NCBI RefSeq assembly: GCF_052324685.1
Contig: NC_135220.1
Location: forward strand, 24,676,678 to 24,740,677
Direction: 5' to 3'
From: Brachyhypopomus gauderio
Lineage: Eukaryota; Chordata; Actinopteri; Gymnotiformes; Hypopomidae
DNA length: 64,000 nt
Shown in pieces: positions 18,100 to 31,000 of the stretch. The notes under the pieces are model-generated. The model was not told the DNA's origin, did no database searches, and worked only from the letters and a program-made list of their open reading frames with translations. The first letter of the stretch is position 1; each line of letters starts with the position of its first letter. Made by a program: the position numbers and the translations under genes.

Positions 18100-18960
18100 A
18101 AGCGGTGTTAATGAGCCACGAAATGTCTTAGGGGATATCCATCTAGGGCACGATTTTAATATATTCAAAAAGGGGTCCCAAATCATATGAAATTTTCATG
18201 TTGAACCAGTCCTAATTTTCTTTTCATTATAACAACTGAACACATTTCTTGTGGTGTGTGAGATGGGGGATCAGGGGATTTCCATTTAGGTACCATTAGC
18301 CTTTTTGCAAGGAGGGTGGCGAATGACACAAAGCCAGCCTCTGTTCTTAGAGAAAAATGGGTTTGTCCCGAACAGGGCAACAACGGCATGGGGTTTACCT
18401 ACAATATCTGTGAATGAATTGAATGTTTCAGACCAATACGGGCAGAGAGAGAGGGATGGGTCCAAAATGTGCGCAGGTGCTTTACTACAGCTTGCCAACA
18501 TCTATGTTCTTATCTGTGACAGTCTGACCTTGGTAAAAGGAAGGTGACATATTCTTTAACACTGCATGAGACTGTGCTTTGCACAGACAGAGTATTTAAG
18601 TACTATACTTTCTTTTGTGCCCATACCCAGAGTTCATCTGGAATTTCTTCTCCTTATTCAGAAAAAAAAATTCACAAGGTTTCCAAAAAGATGGAGAAGG
18701 CTTGTAAGGTCTGGATTTTTTCCAAATTCTCAAAGAGGTTTTAACTATAAATTTTTTTGTATAGCTTGGGTGAGGGCCTGTGATTGACGAATTCACCAGT
18801 GCTCAGGGGATGCTGGACTAGCTGAAAGAGCTTCCAGTTGAAGCCAGGCTGGATGAAGTGAGTGAGGGTTATAATAGAGCTAATACTGTATAATCCGAAG
18901 ATATACAGTAATAATATAAAAAATGAGGTATTGCCATCCAACCCATAGTCTTAGGACTTT
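18100..18960 (-). mobile_element. degraded L1-type LINE fragment (ORF2 3' part)
   Basis: Minus-strand translations in several frames show pieces typical of fish L1 ORF2 C-termini, such as VKTSLRIWKKSR and FATLLAKRLMVPKWKSPDPP. They are broken by stops and shifts, and no intact domain remains. The boundaries are approximate. Confidence 0.6.
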
Positions 18961-19369
18961 GCTGTAATTGTCTACTTAATGGTGCGTTTTGTTACTTCAG
19001 ATAAATTCCGGTATAACAGAACCGAGTTTTTTGGAGAAAGCTTTGGGGTACAAATATGAGAATATGTTGACACAAGGCAGAGAGGGAGTGAAACACAAGG
19101 GCTCCATGGCCATGTTTTTATTAGACAAGTTAGACAAAGCAAACTTAGTGTTGAGTGACAAAATAAAAGAAAAACAGCAAATGCAGACCACTGCTGATAA
19201 CGTGCATAATCTTGGCAGCTGTAGGCCTGTCCAAGGTGTTGACACTACACTGACTCAGTTTGCAGTACTGGAGACAAGTTACTGCGGACATTAATACGAT
19301 GCAAGTAAACAAAGTGTGCATGTGTGTAAAGTTTGGGGATTGGATCAGTGGCTGTATCCCTCTCACTGG

Positions 19370-19810
19370 GGGCCCAGCACACCTTGACAGGACTCCGCCC
19401 CTGAAGGATCCTGTTCATCTTCGAGGCCTGCCATGGGTGGATGGTAGAAGGAGGTGATCCGAGTCAGGATCCAGGATCTGTGATGCCAGCACCGCTCTTC
19501 TGGATTGTACACTGCCCAGTCCACCAGGTACTACACCTGTTTGGTCCTTTGTCTAGGGTGGTGTGGTGTATGCAGCGGGAGAAATTTTCCAGTAGATGGA
19601 GTACAAAGTGTTTTGTTCTGTGCACACTCATCACATAAGGCAATGTGCTGGCAGCGTCTGCCCAGGAGATGAGCACCATTCTGCACTGACCATTGGGCTT
19701 GTATGGGGTTGAGTATCTTTGTGGTTTTGAAGGGGTGACATGCTCCCTTGAACCAGTGCCTCAACTCCTCAAATGGTAGCTTCATGGCAAAGAGCTGTAG
19801 TTGCTGTAGT
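19370..19810 (-). mobile_element. collapsed Ty3/gypsy pol fragment
   Basis: The minus strand encodes three recognisable pieces in transcript order: an RNase H-like segment (LPFEELRHWFKGACHPF.. ILNPIQAQW), a piece of integrase zinc-binding region (CQHIALCDECAQNKT, then PLHTPHHP), and a chromodomain-like C-terminus (YLVDWAVYNPEERCW). The integrase catalytic core that should separate the last two is missing, and frames change between pieces. This is a dead retrotransposon remnant. No LTRs were found. Confidence 0.68.
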
Positions 19811-20445
19811 TATGCTACAAACTGCTTAGCTTTCTAAAATAGAGTGCAACATTTTTTGGTTTGTCCTTCTCACCTGTCAGCAAGGACAGCATGACTCCCT
19901 TACCCACAAAGTAAGTATTCAGAGTAGTCACTCTAAAATGGCGAGGAGCCAGACACCAGTGCAGCTCCCTAGATTTTGGACCTCGCGTTTAAGATACGTC
20001 TGAAATTTGGGCACAAGCTAAACGTTATTAACTAGTTCTGACAATCTGTATGTTTTTATGTTGTCTATCTAGACAAATAAAAAGTATAGGCCATGAACGG
20101 CTAGCTCAATGAAAAACTGCATGGACTTCAGTACAAAATGCCTTAATGACTATCTTACAACTTTCCTGTAGTTAATGTCAGCATATCCTGACAGGCCTGT
20201 TTTGATATGTTTAACTTGTGATTCTACACTGTGCAATTTTGGTATTACCAAGAAGCCCTGATTTGTGTGAGACCATGTGGTATATAAAATCAAATTTAGG
20301 TCTCCAAGACAATCACTGCAGTATATCAATCCATATGTACAAACATAATCAACATTTCAGTTTAACATCACTGCTGTGTGATATATCTACTAATGCGATG
20401 ACATTCACTTGCTAGCTAGGGTGCTCAGACTCAAAGAGGATAAGA

Positions 20446-20745
20446 ATGCAGGAATGCAGGGTGTGTGGGAGGGGCATCAGCCTTCTGACTCACGAAGGCT
20501 TTGATCAACATAAGGGCCATTTCAATAGACAGGAGAAATTCTGGCAAAACAACCTAGCCATTTTTCAGGGAAAGCCAATTTACCTAACCTACATGTTTTT
20601 GGACTGTGGGAGGAAACTTGAGACCCTGGAAAAAACCTCACACAGACATGTGGGGAAACATGGAAACTCCACTCAGATAAGGACTTGAACCCAAGACCCC
20701 ATTGCTGAGGTAAACATGCTAGCCACCATGCTGCCTAGATTCCCA
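20446..20745. mobile_element. dispersed SINE-like repeat
   Basis: It contains the widespread fish motif acatgtttttggactgtggg followed by aggaaac.. and gaaactccactcag. It ends in a stretch (gacttgaacccaaga.. tgctagccaccatgctgcc) that, read in reverse, resembles a tRNA-derived Pol III promoter region. The copy is diverged. The family name is uncertain. Confidence 0.5.
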
Positions 20746-21589
20746 GAATAGCCAGCAACAATTAGAGCTGAGGCACTTTTCAACCTCAGTCACATTCTTA
20801 AAGGCCTAAGCATCAACATTTATCTCACCATATCTAAAATAATTCCTCAAATACTAGCTGCACTAAAATCTCTCTAGAGTGAATTATGTACTTTCTTATA
20901 CTGCCATCCAGTGGTTGAACAAGCATAAACTTAAATATAAAAGAGAACTAAGAAATTTAAACAGACTGAAAAGCATTGTATTTATGAATAATTATATTGT
21001 ATAATTGTATATGTCATAAAGTTGTATATGTCATCAAGTTTAATACGGTTCAAATAATGGTGTGTACACTTTTGCCAAATGATCTTCAGCTATGGAATTA
21101 GGCTTGGAAGCTTTTTATCTGTTCCTGAAAAAAAAACTGCTTGTTTTCAGTCAAGTTATTGAGAATTTGTAACACTGACTCTTGGCCTAAATTATTGTAT
21201 CATAATTATTGTTTTTCACAATCTTTATTTTAAACATTTTATCCATTTTATAGGCATATTAGTCAAAATTTGCCACCTTTTTACTAATTAAAATAAACGG
21301 AACTATGTAGAACATGACTGGAAAATTTTGTTTTAATAGTTGCATTAACACATGTTCATTAGGTGCCTGAGGAAACCTCTTCCAGAACCTGTTCCAGAAC
21401 AGAATCATATTTTGTGTTTACACTGACACTTTGACACCTTATTATTCCACCCCATCTCAATCTATTTGATTTGGTGGAACATGGTGGAATACCCCATGCA
21501 TCTCCAGTTGCATGTACTGTGGACAAAGATACATGCTGCCAAACAAATTCACAAGAAACATATTAGACATTAGACATTTTTTAATGTCT

Positions 21590-21765
21590 TCATGGCCTTG
21601 CTCCTCTTTAGGGAGCAATTAAGGAGTTTTTCCTTGCCACTGTCGCCTTTGGCTTGCTCACTGGGGGCTAGGACTCGGCACTTGTAAAGCTGCTTTGTGA
21701 CGACAACTGTTGTAAAAAGCGCTATATAAATAAAATTTTATTTGATTTTGATTTGATTTTACCTT
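21590..21765 (+). mobile_element. LINE 3'-end fragment
   Basis: It carries ttttccttgccactgtcgcc, ttggcttgctcactgggggc, then tgctttgtgacgacaactgt, aaaagcgctatataaataaa and a (TTTGATTTT) tail. It is the same family as 14628-14775 (reverse) and 38794-39147. Confidence 0.7.
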
Positions 21766-22139
21766 AGTGAAATGATGGTTAGATACGTTCCAGTCAGGTC
21801 TCTCAGGTCTTTAAACATTAATCTACTGGTGATCCCTAAAAGCCGATTAAATTTGGTGAGGGTGCTTTTAGCCACTATGGCCCAAAGCTCTGGAACTCTC
21901 TTCCTGACGAGCTCAGAGATATTTCATCCCTGTACAGCTTCAAGAAGAGTCTCAAAGCCTTATTGTTTAGATCTGCTTTTAGTTAAGAAATACTAATGGT
22001 TCTTTGTTCTATTACTTTATCATATTATTCTATTACATTATTTTACATATTATTGACTTTATTACATTATTTTGTCTATTTTAATAATTTCATTATCTTA
22101 TTTTATGTTTGTTTCCTTTTTATCTTTGTTTTTCTCTTA

Positions 22140-23395
22140 ATGTTTTTGTACTGTCACGGTACGGCGGGCCCCCTACTGGTCGCCTCATTCTACAGCGGCA
22201 GTTGTGTTGTTGTGTTCTAGGGGTGGGTATCACTACTGATTTCCCAGTTCGATTCAATTCCGATTCACAAGATCCCGATTCAATTCGATTTTCAATTTGA
22301 TTCGATCCGATTCAATATCGATTCTTGTAGGGAAATTTCAGTTACAATAAAAAGTGTAGTCTGAATGTGAAATGTTGTAATGATACAAGGATCACTCAAA
22401 CTTTATTAAAATGAATTAAGATATTAGTGTTTATACTGTGATATTAGTGTTTTTATATCAATTAATGCACACATTTCCACATAGCTCCTTTACCAGAAAA
22501 GGCATTGAAAGCGGTTTTGAACAGCCCTTTAAAGTGCAAATTAAGTTTTTTTTTACATGTAAAAAAACATTTATGAACATAGTTCTGAATATTGTAAACA
22601 TTAAGGTCCAAAAACTAAGATTTATTCATGACTGCTTTCTGAAATCTTGGAGATTGTCAAAATTTTCTGCAAGAAAATGAGCTGATCAACATGTTGAGGA
22701 GGGAGACAGCTTCTTTGTGCAGTAACAATATTGAGAAATTGAGAAAACTTCACAGCTTTATACTTGACGCATCACGACTGGCGTGAGGGTCCATGCACCG
22801 AAAACGACGTAATCGCGGTGGCTCCGCCAGTGCGCTGTCGCTTCGTGTGGTCGTGCACCTCTCAAATTTTGAAACTTCACACGCGCCGCGCTTCAGCGCA
22901 ATGAACAAAGTCATGTTTGCAGGGTTCATACACCTAAACAAGGTGGAATTAAAGCACGTCACGCGAGATAAAACGCTAGACGTTAAAACGGTACGCATAT
23001 GCGAGGAAAATTTGCCAATTCTAAAGATTGATCTCAGGTTTAATAAATCGATATCGAATAATTCAAATGAAGATCGATTTGAATAGAAAAATCGATTTTT
23101 TAAACACACCCCTATTGTGTTCGTCCCTCAGGTGGGCGGAGCCCGTGATCCGTCTCACCTGAGGGTCGTTTGTCTATATGTCTTGTCTTTGTACCAGTTG
23201 ACCGCTGGTCATTATATCCTTCATTTGGATCGAAGTCACAGGTTTTTGGTTTGTGCACTTTTTCACCATCCTTTTTCCCTGAGACTTGGTGTGATAGCTT
23301 TTTGTTTTGCTCACCCTGCCCGTCACATGTACATGTAAAGCACTTTGAGTTGCATGTATGTTTGCTATCCAAATAAAGATTATTATTATATTATA
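22140..23395 (+). mobile_element. older retroposon interrupted by a hAT element
   Basis: Sequence outside the hAT insertion reads as one element: 22140-22217 continues at 23115-23395. It ends with gtaaagcactttgagttgca, ccaaataaag and an ATT-rich tail, the usual end of fish L2-like LINEs or their SINEs. No coding capacity is left. Confidence 0.55.
22218..23114. mobile_element. non-autonomous hAT-type element with perfect 8-bp TSD
   Basis: The element starts TAGGGGTG and ends with the inverted CACCCCTA. The 8-bp direct repeat ttgtgttc is exact at 22210-22217 and 23115-23122. The 897-bp interior has short direct repeats of the ttcgattc type at the left end and atcgatt blocks near the right end. 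It has no transposase. Confidence 0.88.
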
Positions 23396-26300
23396 GACAT
23401 ATTAAACACAAATTAGCACTAGAAGTGCCCTTTCCAAAATGAAAAGGGATGAAGTTGGACAAAGGATTAGTTAGCAATGTTCCTTCTAGATAGGCAGTTA
23501 TGTAAATGTGATATGTTTAATATGTTGTACTGTAAATGATGGATTTTACATATTGAATTGAGCGGATACATTTTTTATCTCTTTGAGAGTAAAGTAATAC
23601 TTTCGGAGAATCCCCTTCAGGGAAGCTAATGATCTTAACCTGCTAGCTAACACAGGTAGTCACCAATAAACTCAAAGAAATTGCTGTTGTATCAAACACT
23701 CAACTATCCCCACAGCAGCAAATCATTAGGAGTCTAAATCAAAGAGCTTATATATTTATAAGTTCACTATTATGAAGGTAAACATACCACATCAGCGTAA
23801 AATACAAACACTATCACACACCCCAGACACAGGTATTAGATGCCTACCCTGGCCAAACACCACTACTAACAATTGTAGTATTTGGTAATAATTTGAGGTA
23901 ATATTTGGGTAACATAATGAGACAATTAGACACTTATATAAATAAATCTTTCCAGTTTTGTGTTCTGTTCACTCCATAGACTGTATATAAAGTCTATGGT
24001 TCACCTACTCACCTGCTAGAGGTGGTGTTTCTTGAATCTCTACTACTGCACGTTAAGGTTTTAAGGGTACAGAGTTTAAAGGAATTTTGAACACAGTATG
24101 TATGGAACAATATGATAATACAACATTTATGGATCTCATTTGTTTCATGTTTTTATTTGACATTTATTATTTACATAGACTAATAAAAAAAATCATCAAA
24201 AAAATCATTCAAGTATCACTATAGAAACGGTCTTTTAAAAACAGAACTGATACCATAAAAACAGAAGAAGAATCCCACAGAATGTGAGATCCACCTTTGT
24301 TTGTAGATGAAAGATAAGATATAGTGACAGATTTCATAGCAATAATTTGAACCCACAGAAAGGATGCTATAACAGAAAAACATTTTAGGCAAATAACTGT
24401 TGTTACATAAACCAAGTTCATTCGTTGTTCTGTATTGATTAAATTGTCCTTGGTTACAGTTTTGATAGACAGTTGCTACATTTATGCCAAGGTTTTGTAA
24501 TTTGCCCCTCTCTGATTCTGTCTGACAAGATTCTGATGATTCCTTCTTCAGACCGGTCAAATCCAGTTCCAATGAACTGCCAGATACGCATTTTAACCTT
24601 CGAATAAGAAACGTACTAGACACTGGGTGTTGTTACATGAGATGTAGGCAGTACTGTGTGATCTGATTCATGATGCTGGCTCTTTATAATCCTTTTGGAA
24701 TTCAGTACAAAACTGTTGTACAAGGTATTTTCTACAGGAACATGGTTGGTCGATCAGTTGGATTTAAGACAATACCCAAGAAAAAACAACATTGTGGTCT
24801 GCACTTTCAATTCTTGTGAAGTGTTGATTTTTGTGGTTGTTTTGGTTTGGTTTTATTGGTTATAACTTTGTAAACTCTGCTACTTGAAAGAAGAATTTGT
24901 ACATGTGGAGATTTTGTAAATGTCTTGTTGCCACAACACCATAAATATGTACGTCACATGACCATTCACAAGACACCTCAAAGAAAGGAGAGATCTATAC
25001 AGTTTAATCATATTTCTATTTCTAAAAACTTGCTAACTTGCTACAACTCAAGACATATTGACACCATGCATATAGCTTGGTGAAAAAACATACAACTTAC
25101 ATCTATTAACTAATGATCAACAATTTAGCATTTTACAAATGCTGACAAGATGAAACATCACAATTGAGGTATTTGCCACTTTAATTCACGGCTTTAGAAA
25201 TACCTAAGTTTATTTATGTATATACACACACAGAGTGTAATTGCTACTCTGTCATATATGTTTCTCTCTAAGATGTTAAGGAGTGCTGAGAAACTGTTCA
25301 TAAGACACAAATTGGTGTGCAGTAAAGTTCTGCTTAACACTGAGGGGCTTTGTGGTCCCAGCTCATAAAAGTTGTAAAGCAACTTTGAACAACTGTTCTT
25401 AAGTAACACATTTGTATCATATATTAATTTTTTTGTTTGCTTTTGGTGATTTTAAACAATAAATACTATCATGTGCAAATCATTTATAATTTATTTTACA
25501 CTGAAAACGTAACATTGGCATAAATTTAAGTAGCCCCAGCCAACCGTTATAAAATTATTGGTTAGTTTACACTTCCAGATTATAGTAAAAAAATCTAACC
25601 ACTGAAACTAAATGTAGAAACTGCTACTTCATTGCTTTAGAGCAAGACGTTAGTGTGTGATACTGTGTATCAGTGCCATGTTGCATACACCCACAGAGTA
25701 CAAAAGGGTGCCAAATTACTGCTACATTACGAGCTGCATAACACCTGGCTGGATTAATGATACTGAAATCGTGTCATTTGGTCATGAATATTTAATGAAT
25801 GTTGATCTTGTTAGTTTTAAAATAGGCAATTTTTAGAAATTCGGTATGTAGGTTATAGTCCCTATAGCTGTTGAACCGGTTGTAAGGAACCTGTATGAAA
25901 TATTAGAAGTTGCATGTATGCTCGTATTTGTTTGCATGTGCTTCTAGGCGGACAGCTTCAATGTGATAATGAGCCAAGTGATAATGATTCTGATTGAGCT
26001 ATTCAGCATTGCTGTCCTTATAGCAGTGATTCTATAGCTGGATATACTAAGAAAGTTCCCCCCTTCTTAAATAACCTTCTTAAACATCGAACCTGATCAT
26101 TGTTCTTATTTTGCTTGTAAAGTTTACTGGGGGGTTAGTCCCATGTGGCTGTTGATCAAAAAAAAAAAAACTGGCAAGAAGACTTCAGTGATGTGGTCAC
26201 GTGAGCAAAATGTCAAAGGTTAACACTGAATAAGGCAGTATGCACACCTCGAGCGGTCTTAATGTAGTAAGGCATTTCTACTATCACAGGACAACAGTTG

Positions 26301-26396
26301 GATTTGATGGTACCGAACGGACTACGCGTCATTGTCATAAAACACACGGGCCAAGGCAATGGACTCGCAGCAGAAGTGCAGGATTTACGGGTGGTT
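23396..26396. other. AT-rich intergenic DNA and dusp26 3'UTR
   Basis: There is no exon, RNA gene or clear transposon here. The right part belongs to the dusp26 3'UTR on the minus strand: tttaat at 25791-25796 is a candidate ATTAAA signal, about 600 nt past the stop. Short open frames such as 24219-24623 (minus) lack similarity to known proteins. Confidence 0.4.
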
Positions 26397-28032
26397 TCAT
26401 GCTGCGTTCCGACTGGCGCGGAGAACGCTGTCCAGGCCGCTGAGCTGCCGGAGGAAGCCCCGGTTGGGGATGACACCACGGTGGTCTTTGACAGTCTTGA
26501 TGGCCTCCACTAAAGTCATGCTCTGCCGAATCATAAGGTAGGCCAGCACCAGTGTGGCTGAACGACTCACCCCCACCGCACAGTGGACGAGAACCGTGCC
26601 TTTAAAGCAAGCACCAGTGCACACAATCTTAGCCTCTAGCAGCAATGACTTTTACCAGCATCCAAACACAAAATATTACACCATGATCTTGTAGCCTCGC
26701 CTAATCTCATAACCATCATGTCGTATCATAGTGGAAATAAATGAGGAAACCAGTTCTTCTCAGGCATTGTTATTCATCCGACCTGTGCTGTATGACACTC
26801 AGAAGCAAGAGCACAGGTATGTATTTGGACAGTAGGGTCATGTTCCCACCAATGTTCTGGGAGTACAAAATCGTCCCTACCAACATTTGGGTGAACTCAT
26901 TGGCATCATCTTGGCAGCGAAGGCTCATGGCATGTGGAAATATTATATTTACTGCCAGACACGGACCACTATGACAAGTGTGCTGATCAATCCATAGTGG
27001 GGCACCAAAACAGAGCCACATCAAAACAGAATGGAGCAGGAGAGTGTTCTCTGCCCACAGCGTAAGTGACGGGTGGTGAAAACGAACACCTAATGACACC
27101 GGCCTTTCCGCTGCGGAGGACCGTGTCGTGACGTCAGTTAACCATGTTAGCTAGCCTCAACTAAGCGAGCCAACCCTGCCTTATGTCATTCATCATTGTC
27201 AGGTTGTTAGTAGGAGTAAATATACAAGAGTTGTTATAATATCAGTTGAATATCCATATCCATCGACGAATCTCATAAAAATGTCAACATGGTTTCACAT
27301 GAGGTCATAATTAGGAATAATAGTTTGAAATTTGGTGGAGGGTGTCGCTAGCAACCTTGAGACTAACCATATGCCCTTCCTCTGAGGATCATCATACCCA
27401 CTGTCTAATGTGCTGTGGACGCTTTGGTCACCCTGCCTGCTTCACTGCACGTGCGTCGGTTCATTCCTGAGGTCTTGCGGCATTCGCACTTTTTATTACA
27501 CTTATTAATCATTCGTCATCATCACGTCTGCTGTCACTTTACACTTAGTCAGGAGACCTGTGCCTCTGTGGGCATATTTACTTTGTATTTATACTGTTAT
27601 TTATTTGTAGGCTACTGTATAATTTTCATTGCAATACCCGTATTTTGTTTCTTGAATACATCTTACTTACAGTGTAGTTTTCGTGATATCGAATTTCTTT
27701 CTCGTGGCCAACGGGATCATCGTCACAACGAAGGAGCAAACAAGGACGTTCCAGCAAACTACGATCTGTGGGTATGTGTTGAGTTTGGACTTACCGCCCA
27801 TGCTGAGTGCTTTGTGAATGAATTCTGCCGCGGGGTAGAAGTTGACGCTCATGTCGAAGGATGGCGAGTCATGGGCCTCGATGCCCTGGTAAGTGATATT
27901 CATGCCGGCGTAGTATTCGGCCCCACCCCGCCACTTGCTCTGCGCGCAGTTAAGGATGTGCGTGATGCCGAGTCTAGTAAGCTCTCGCCGATCCGAAGCG
28001 ATGTCTCTGCAAGAGTTTCGGTTAGTAAACAG

Positions 28033-28074
<42 letters not shown>

Positions 28075-28309
28075 GGGGGGGGCTTGAAAAGGTATTGAAA
28101 AAGCCATAACAGAAGCAATTAAATACTCACTGGTCGCCAATGTAAAGTCTTGGCCACACTTCGTCCGCATGATTGCAAGCTGTCTTTCCCGTGTACAGGA
28201 GACGCTCCAGTTCAGCAACAGTTAATACAGGAGACCCCTTGCCTGAATCCCTTCTACTCGGAGATCTAGAGTTGCTTCGGGACCGTGAAAATCTAGACAT
28301 AAACGCCAT
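26397..28309 (-). CDS. dusp26: dusp26, dual-specificity protein phosphatase 26
   Basis: Atypical dual-specificity phosphatase that dephosphorylates Tyr and Ser/Thr, with MAP kinases and neuronal substrates known in mammals. Minus-strand coding exons: 28309-28131, 28006-27795, 26599-26397 (stop TGA 26399-26397). They total 594 nt, or 197 residues. The N-terminus [12 protein letters not shown] is Ser/Arg-rich, followed by [20 protein letters not shown], a block conserved in DUSP26. The general acid is D106 in AHDSPSFD. The catalytic P-loop HCAVGVSRS gives C137 and R143, then NRGFLRQL. All catalytic residues are present, so an active enzyme is expected. The first coding exon has an acceptor upstream of the ATG (CATAG, exon edge 28332), so at least one non-coding exon lies further upstream. 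rnf122 is the next gene, as in mammals. Confidence 0.95.
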
Positions 28310-28543
28310 CTATGCAGAAATTAATGGGGGTGCTATGAAAGAAAAAAAAACAGTGAGTAGTTAGACATCGCTAATCATATTTTCACTATACAAATGCAGG
28401 TTATTCTAATTTTAATACAAAGATAATGGGTGAAAGCATGCAGATCCGAAAACCTACGTGGTTTGAGAAAATAATGAAAAAGGCGCTACTTTTTGAATAG
28501 ACAACAAACGTGCGAAGGCCTGCGTAGTGAATGCCAGAAACGC

Positions 28544-28565
28544 GGGGGGGGGGGGGGGGGGGGGG
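28544..28565 (+). repeat. G homopolymer, 22 bases
   Basis: An uninterrupted G run upstream of dusp26, which reads as C on the transcribed strand. It could form a G-quadruplex. Homopolymer length is often unreliable in assemblies. Confidence 0.9.
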
Positions 28566-29867
28566 AGTAGGATGCTCCTGGAATGTCTAATAGCGATTAT
28601 TCTAGAATTTAATGGAATTAGAGGAAATAAATTGCACAGCTCTCCCCCAAGTTTAGACGTTCGGATCACTACGACAAAAAATGTAATTAAAGAGCAGGTT
28701 TATGGAGGTATCAGGAGAAGCACGCTAGACTAGTACACGCTCCGTCGACATTTGTTTATTTTAGAAGACCGAGAGAAGAGTATCCGAAATCAATCCTACC
28801 GTCCATTCGCTGTTTCGGGATAATACACCACAAAATATAGATTCGCTTGGTCTTCCTTTCTGGTTCTGATGATCCTCTATATAGACACGTTTCACTATAT
28901 TTTAGTGACTCATATTCGTCTGCATAAAAAGTGTCATTGCAGCCTGTGGAGGAGAATCATCGCAGGGGAACGCCCACCTAATACACGCTGAGAGCTTATT
29001 TAAAGGTACCCTACGTGGGTTACGTGTTTGCTTGCCAGTTAAATTACATATTGCTCACTCAATCGGGTCGCATACAGATTTGTGCAATACTACATATTTG
29101 TAACTTATGCAACCTGAAGTAAATTTACTTACGGAGGCTATTTTTTTTTCAAACTCGTCGACGTAAGATTTGGAGTACACTACATATATGCCTGACATTA
29201 AGTAAGCCTTTACTGTCATCCAAACTATATACCATATACAGTAAGAAGATCGTTCCTCCAAGACTCATGGTGCAACATGCAACAAAGTGCAGAGACAAAA
29301 CAATAAATACCAGTGCAAAGATACAACATGCAGGTCAGTGACCGACATAAGACCAAACACATAATTAATGTAAATGTTATTATGGTGGCTGAACATCCTC
29401 TTTAATGATTACTGACTGGTATGAAATTGTTATGGAAATGTTTAACTGGATTCCAATTTTTATTGTGTCTGGTATAGGCTATGGTCTACAACACTTGGTA
29501 TTTCAGGGTGACTCTCTTTCAAAGATAAATATGAGCATATATTTAAGATTGAATGTATAATTAGAAGAACTTCTTTTTAAAGTACTCTTTTCCATTTTCC
29601 TTCTTCCATGTTGTCCTTATTCAGCTCAGGTAATGCGTCTCTTACATTCCTTATTTGGCTACTTAATTTTTGAAATGTCTCCGTTCATCTTCTTCTCTAT
29701 TTCCGAGCAGTGGTGACAGCCAAGATAGGGACACTGAGTCAGCGTTAACATTGTCATTTTCATCCTTTAAGGTTGACAGCATAAATTCAACTATAAATTA
29801 TTGTCATAGGTTGAATTCTTAAATGGTTGTCAACATTGAAACTAGATGTGGAATCAGTGGTGAAGTT
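28566..29867. other. dusp26 upstream region, no gene recognised
   Basis: The 5' non-coding exon and promoter of dusp26 probably lie in the left part. The rest is AT-rich and unique-looking. Nothing further is supported. Confidence 0.35.
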
Positions 29868-30132
29868 GGTTATTATCTTAAACCAGATCTTACTCACCAA
29901 GGACAAGGTCATTTATAGGAGGTTATTATCTTAAACCAGATCTTACTCACCAAGGACAAGGTCATTTATAGGAGGTTATTATCTTAAACCAGATCTTACT
30001 CACCAAGGACAAGGTCATTTATAGGAGGTTATTATCTTAAACCAGATCTTACTCACCAAGGACAAGGTCATTTATAGGAGGTTATTATCTTAAACCAGAT
30101 CTTACTCACCAAGGACAAGGTCATTTATAGGA
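29868..30132. repeat. 53-bp tandem repeat, 5 copies
   Basis: Units start at 29868, 29921, 29974, 30027 and 30080. Each runs from ggttattatc to atttatagga, and the copies appear identical. The lack of divergence points to recent expansion. There are no spacers, so this is not CRISPR-like. Confidence 0.97.
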
Positions 30133-30699
30133 GGCTGTACAACAAGAAAAGTGGAAATGTTGCTCCTCAGTGTGTTTGAGCTTCTTACTGTTCAGGCTCA
30201 AAACCTTCTTGCCTAGTCAGCTGAAACGTTGCTGATACGTGGTGCCATCATATTTAGAATAAGACTGCAAAGCATTATCAAGGACTGCATATAAGTTGGC
30301 TGGTCTGTCAAAACTTTATAATAATTTTAGCATACCACCTACAATGTAGGCATGAGGTTGCAGGCCAGCTAATAATAATAACAGCATGGTTCAGCTGTGA
30401 CATCCCGCAACCAGTTCATGTTTGGCTGAATTCTGAACTGTAGCACTACCAAATATTATATCAATTTCTTTGATGTTCTCTGCACCTTGTCACAGTACAA
30501 GATGACAGTAGTTAATTACAATGAAAGCTAAACCCAAGAGCTCTGTAATCTCTATAATTTGGATTATTCTCAATAATCTCATATTATAACAAACTGCATG
30601 CATTTTCATTTTTTATCAGTTACAATACCCAGCCATGCATGCATGTATATAATGTTGATAATGATTTATTCTAGGTATATACATTACATATGGTTAAAA
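30133..30699. other. intergenic DNA, nothing recognised
   Basis: AT-rich sequence without splice-site-bounded frames, RNA genes or repeats that I can name. Confidence 0.3.
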
Positions 30700-31000
30700 G
30701 AGAGATTCTTCTTTTTCTTCTTCTTTCGGCTATTCCCGTTTAGGGGTCGCCACAGCGGATCAAACTCCTCCATCTGGCCCTGTCCTGAGTGTCCTCCACT
30801 GACACACCAGCCACTCTCATATCCTCTACCACTGCATCCATAAACCTCCTCTTAGGTCTACCTCTCCTCCTCTTGCCTGGAAGTTCCATCCTCAAGACCC
30901 TCCTACCAATATACCTCTCCTCCCTCCTCTGTACATGCCCAAACCATCACAATCTCGCCTCTCTAACTTTATCTCCAAAACATGCTACATGTGCTGATCC
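30700..31000 (-). mobile_element. LINE reverse-transcriptase C-terminal fragment
   Basis: The minus-strand frame reads RWFGHVQRREERYIGRR.., then LPGKRRRGRPKRRFMDAV.. and ends near RWRSLIRCGDP. This is the C-terminal end of a common fish LINE polymerase, followed by a (GAA)n-like tail at the left edge. Probably RTE/Rex-type, but the clade is uncertain. It is 5'-truncated. Confidence 0.6.

Noticed and set aside
18989-19294. 101-codon plus-strand frame
   Set aside because: It lies between L1 and gypsy remnants, has no recognisable domain, and looks like chance in AT-rich repeat DNA.
27415-28098. 227-codon plus-strand frame
   Set aside because: It runs antisense to dusp26 exon 2 and ends in a (TG)n(GA)n repeat. 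The minus strand has the phosphatase exon with proper splice sites.
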